DNA of 6,735 nt from Micromonosporaceae bacterium (GTDB lineage: Bacteria > Actinomycetota > Actinomycetes > Mycobacteriales > Micromonosporaceae), in NCBI GenBank assembly GCA_019690055.1, contig JADGGF010000248.1:1-6735 (forward strand), given 5' to 3'. Position 1 is the first letter of the stretch. The number at the start of each line of letters is the position of its first letter. The position numbers and the translations under genes were made by a program. Below are positions 5,364 through 6,735 of this stretch, piece after piece. A model generated the notes under the pieces. The model saw nothing but the letters and a program-made list of their open reading frames with translations. It was not told where the DNA came from and ran no database searches.

Positions 5364-6557
5364 GTGGCACGACGCCTGTTCACCTCCGAGTCGGTCACTG
5401 AGGGCCACCCGGACAAGATCGCTGACCAGATCAGCGACGGTGTGCTCGACGCCCTGCTCGCGCAGGATCCGCGCAGCCGGGTAGCCGTGGAAACGCTGAT
5501 CACCACCGGCCAAGTCCACGTCGCGGGTGAGGTCACCACGAAGGCGTACGCCGACATCAACGGAATCGTGCGGGACACGATCCTCCGGATCGGGTACGAC
5601 TCGTCCAAGAAGGGCTTCGACGGGGCGTCGTGCGGCGTGAACATCGCCATTGGGTCCCAGTCGCCGGACATCGCGCAGGGCGTGGACAACGCCTACGAAC
5701 TGCGCACCGGCGAGTCGGACAGCATGCTGGACGCCCAGGGCGCCGGCGACCAGGGCATCATGTTCGGCTTCGCGTGCTCGGAGACGCCCGAGCTGATGCC
5801 GCTGCCCATCGCGCTCGCGCACCGGCTCGCCCGGCGCCTGGCGGCCGTGCGCAAGGACGGCACGATTCCCTACCTGCGCCCCGACGGCAAGACCCAGGTC
5901 ACGATCGAGTACGAGGGCTTCCGGCCGGTCCGGCTGAACACCGTCGTGGTCTCCAGCCAGCACGCCCCCGACATCTCGCTGGACACGCTGCTCACCCCGG
6001 ACATTCGGGAGCACGTGATCGCTCCCGAGATCGAGGGCCTCGGCCTGGATACCGAGGGGTACCGGCTGCTGGTCAACCCGACCGGTCGGTTCGAGATCGG
6101 TGGGCCCATGGGTGACGCGGGCCTGACCGGCCGCAAGATCATCGTGGACACCTACGGGGGCTACGCGCGGCACGGCGGTGGCGCCTTCTCCGGCAAGGAC
6201 CCGTCCAAGGTGGACCGCTCCGGGGCGTACGCCATGCGCTGGGTGGCGAAGAACGTGGTGGCCGCCGGGCTCGCCGAGCGCTGCGAGTTGCAGGTCGCCT
6301 ACGCGATCGGCAAGGCCCAGCCGGTGAGCCTCTACGTCGAGACCTTCGGCACCGAGACGATCCCGGTGGAGCGCATCGAGAAGGCCATCAGGGAGGTCTT
6401 CGACCTGCGCCCGGCCGCGATCATCCGCGACCTGGACCTGCTGCGCCCGATCTATCAGGAGACGGCCGCCTACGGTCACTTCGGCCGGGAGCTACCCACC
6501 TTCACCTGGGAGCGGACCGACCGCGTCGCCGACCTCAAGTCCGCCGCCGGCGCCTGA
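5364..6557 (+). CDS. metK: S-adenosylmethionine synthase (methionine adenosyltransferase)
   Basis: MetK makes S-adenosylmethionine from methionine and ATP in the cytoplasm, releasing phosphate and diphosphate; it supplies methyl groups to the cell. The product is 397 aa, a normal full length. The N-terminal motif TSESVTEGHPDKIADQISD carries His15 and Asp17 of the ATP/metal site. The two family signatures are present: GAGDQG at 126-131 and GGGAFSGKD at 271-279, the second being the phosphate-binding loop. Other conserved blocks are GGPMGDAGLTGRKIIVDTYG and YAIGKAQPVS. The GTG start has a GAGGAG ribosome site (5353-5358) at 5 nt. No frameshift or missing block is seen. In relatives metK is commonly followed by priA; here an IS begins 26 nt after the stop. 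Confidence 0.98.
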   Translation: MARRLFTSESVTEGHPDKIADQISDGVLDALLAQDPRSRVAVETLITTGQVHVAGEVTTKAYADINGIVRDTILRIGYDSSKKGFDGASCGVNIAIGSQSPDIAQGVDNAYELRTGESDSMLDAQGAGDQGIMFGFACSETPELMPLPIALAHRLARRLAAVRKDGTIPYLRPDGKTQVTIEYEGFRPVRLNTVVVSSQHAPDISLDTLLTPDIREHVIAPEIEGLGLDTEGYRLLVNPTGRFEIGGPMGDAGLTGRKIIVDTYGGYARHGGGAFSGKDPSKVDRSGAYAMRWVAKNVVAAGLAERCELQVAYAIGKAQPVSLYVETFGTETIPVERIEKAIREVFDLRPAAIIRDLDLLRPIYQETAAYGHFGRELPTFTWERTDRVADLKSAAGA

Positions 6558-6575
6558 CGCGGCCACACCGCCGCG
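6558..6575 (+). terminator. Possible metK terminator hairpin
   Basis: CGCGGC (6558-6563) and GCCGCG (6570-6575) form a perfect 6-bp stem with a CACACC loop, starting directly after the metK stop codon. Only a short GGATT follows, so there is no real T-run. It could end the transcript before the IS. Confidence 0.4.
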
Positions 6576-6583
6576 GGATTCCT

Positions 6584-6735
6584 CGTTGATCTAGGGCTTG
6601 GGGTGGTGAGTTGATCTCCGATCACCACTCTGTGCCCTAGGTGTCCTGCTCACGCAGGTTGGTGACACGGCTGATTGGCGGGTGTCCGCCGAGTGCGGTG
6701 TGGGGCCGGTGGTGATTGTAGATGTGTAGCCAGGC
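6584..6735 (-). mobile_element. IS481-family insertion sequence, partial (one end)
   Basis: The outer end begins at about 6584 (CGTTGATCTAGGGC) and the element runs off the right edge of the window. Its terminal 57 bp can fold: CTAGGGC at 6591-6597 pairs with 6634-6640 and GTGGTGA at 6603-6609 pairs with 6622-6628. The transposase reads inward on the - strand and stops inside this structure, at 6637-6639. The exact tip and target duplication cannot be fixed without the other end. The family assignment comes from the transposase C-terminus. Confidence 0.82.
6637..6735 (-). CDS. IS481-family transposase, C-terminal fragment (runs off the window)
   Basis: The last 32 codons and the TAG stop of a DDE transposase are visible on the - strand; the rest lies beyond the right edge, so whether the gene is intact is unknown. 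The fragment contains WLHIYNHHRPHTALGG and then HPPISRVTNL, the hallmark end of the integrase-core domain in IS481 and related IS3-like transposases (W-x-x-Y-N-x-x-R-P-H-x-A-L-G-G-x-x-P). The DDE catalytic residues lie upstream and are not visible. The TAG stop falls inside the hairpin at the IS end, so coding sequence and terminal repeat overlap. The enzyme would cut and join the IS ends; the related palindrome at 2-65 may be a substrate. Confidence 0.85.
   Translation of the reverse strand, partial: AWLHIYNHHRPHTALGGHPPISRVTNLREQDT

Noticed and set aside
4224..6479. A 751-codon open frame on the - strand opposite coaBC and metK, and similar long - strand frames at 3694-5292 and 1893-3086.
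   Set aside because: They lie opposite well-identified genes, show no domain I recognise, and are low-complexity in Arg, Gly, Ala and Pro; high GC removes stop codons from opposite frames.
1..6735. tRNA or rRNA genes, a CRISPR array, or a defence or secondary-metabolite cluster.
   Set aside because: No cloverleaf-like sequence, rRNA motif or regularly spaced repeat was seen, and all large genes are identified housekeeping enzymes.

Overview
The window is a high-GC actinobacterial chromosome segment. The gene order pyrD-pyrF-mihF-gmk-rpoZ-coaBC-metK, all on the + strand, is the conserved actinobacterial block that in relatives usually continues from carAB on the left and into priA on the right. 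Very high GC, near-universal GTG starts, the actinobacteria-specific integration host factor mIHF and an IS481-type insertion sequence suggest a Frankia-like or related filamentous actinomycete. The genus is inference; no RNA gene or other species marker is present.

Layout: positions 2-65 hold a short palindromic, MITE-like element abutting the 5' end of pyrD. The two last genes of UMP synthesis, pyrD and pyrF, follow with a 4-nt overlap. A 269-bp gap carries a plausible promoter and a leader stem-loop ahead of mihF. A 277-bp gap carries a possible terminator hairpin, an AT-rich -10-like patch and a possible 30-codon leader ORF ahead of gmk. Then come rpoZ, coaBC (3 nt after rpoZ) and metK with its own promoter-like region. 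A GC-rich hairpin follows metK, and at 6584 the end of an IS481-family element begins, with the last 32 codons of its transposase on the - strand.

The genes are housekeeping: pyrimidine synthesis (PyrD, PyrF), GMP phosphorylation (Gmk), a nucleoid protein (mIHF), the RNA polymerase omega subunit (RpoZ), coenzyme A synthesis (CoaBC) and S-adenosylmethionine synthesis (MetK). No new enzyme system, CRISPR array or defence locus is visible.

The most unusual content is at the two edges. The terminal 57 bp of the right-hand IS matches the left-hand palindrome in inverted orientation at 51 of 57 positions, including a perfect 23-bp block. The whole pyrD-metK block is therefore bracketed by mirror-image IS-related ends, at the places where carB and priA would be expected. 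The left element also supplies in-frame GTG codons to the pyrD reading frame.
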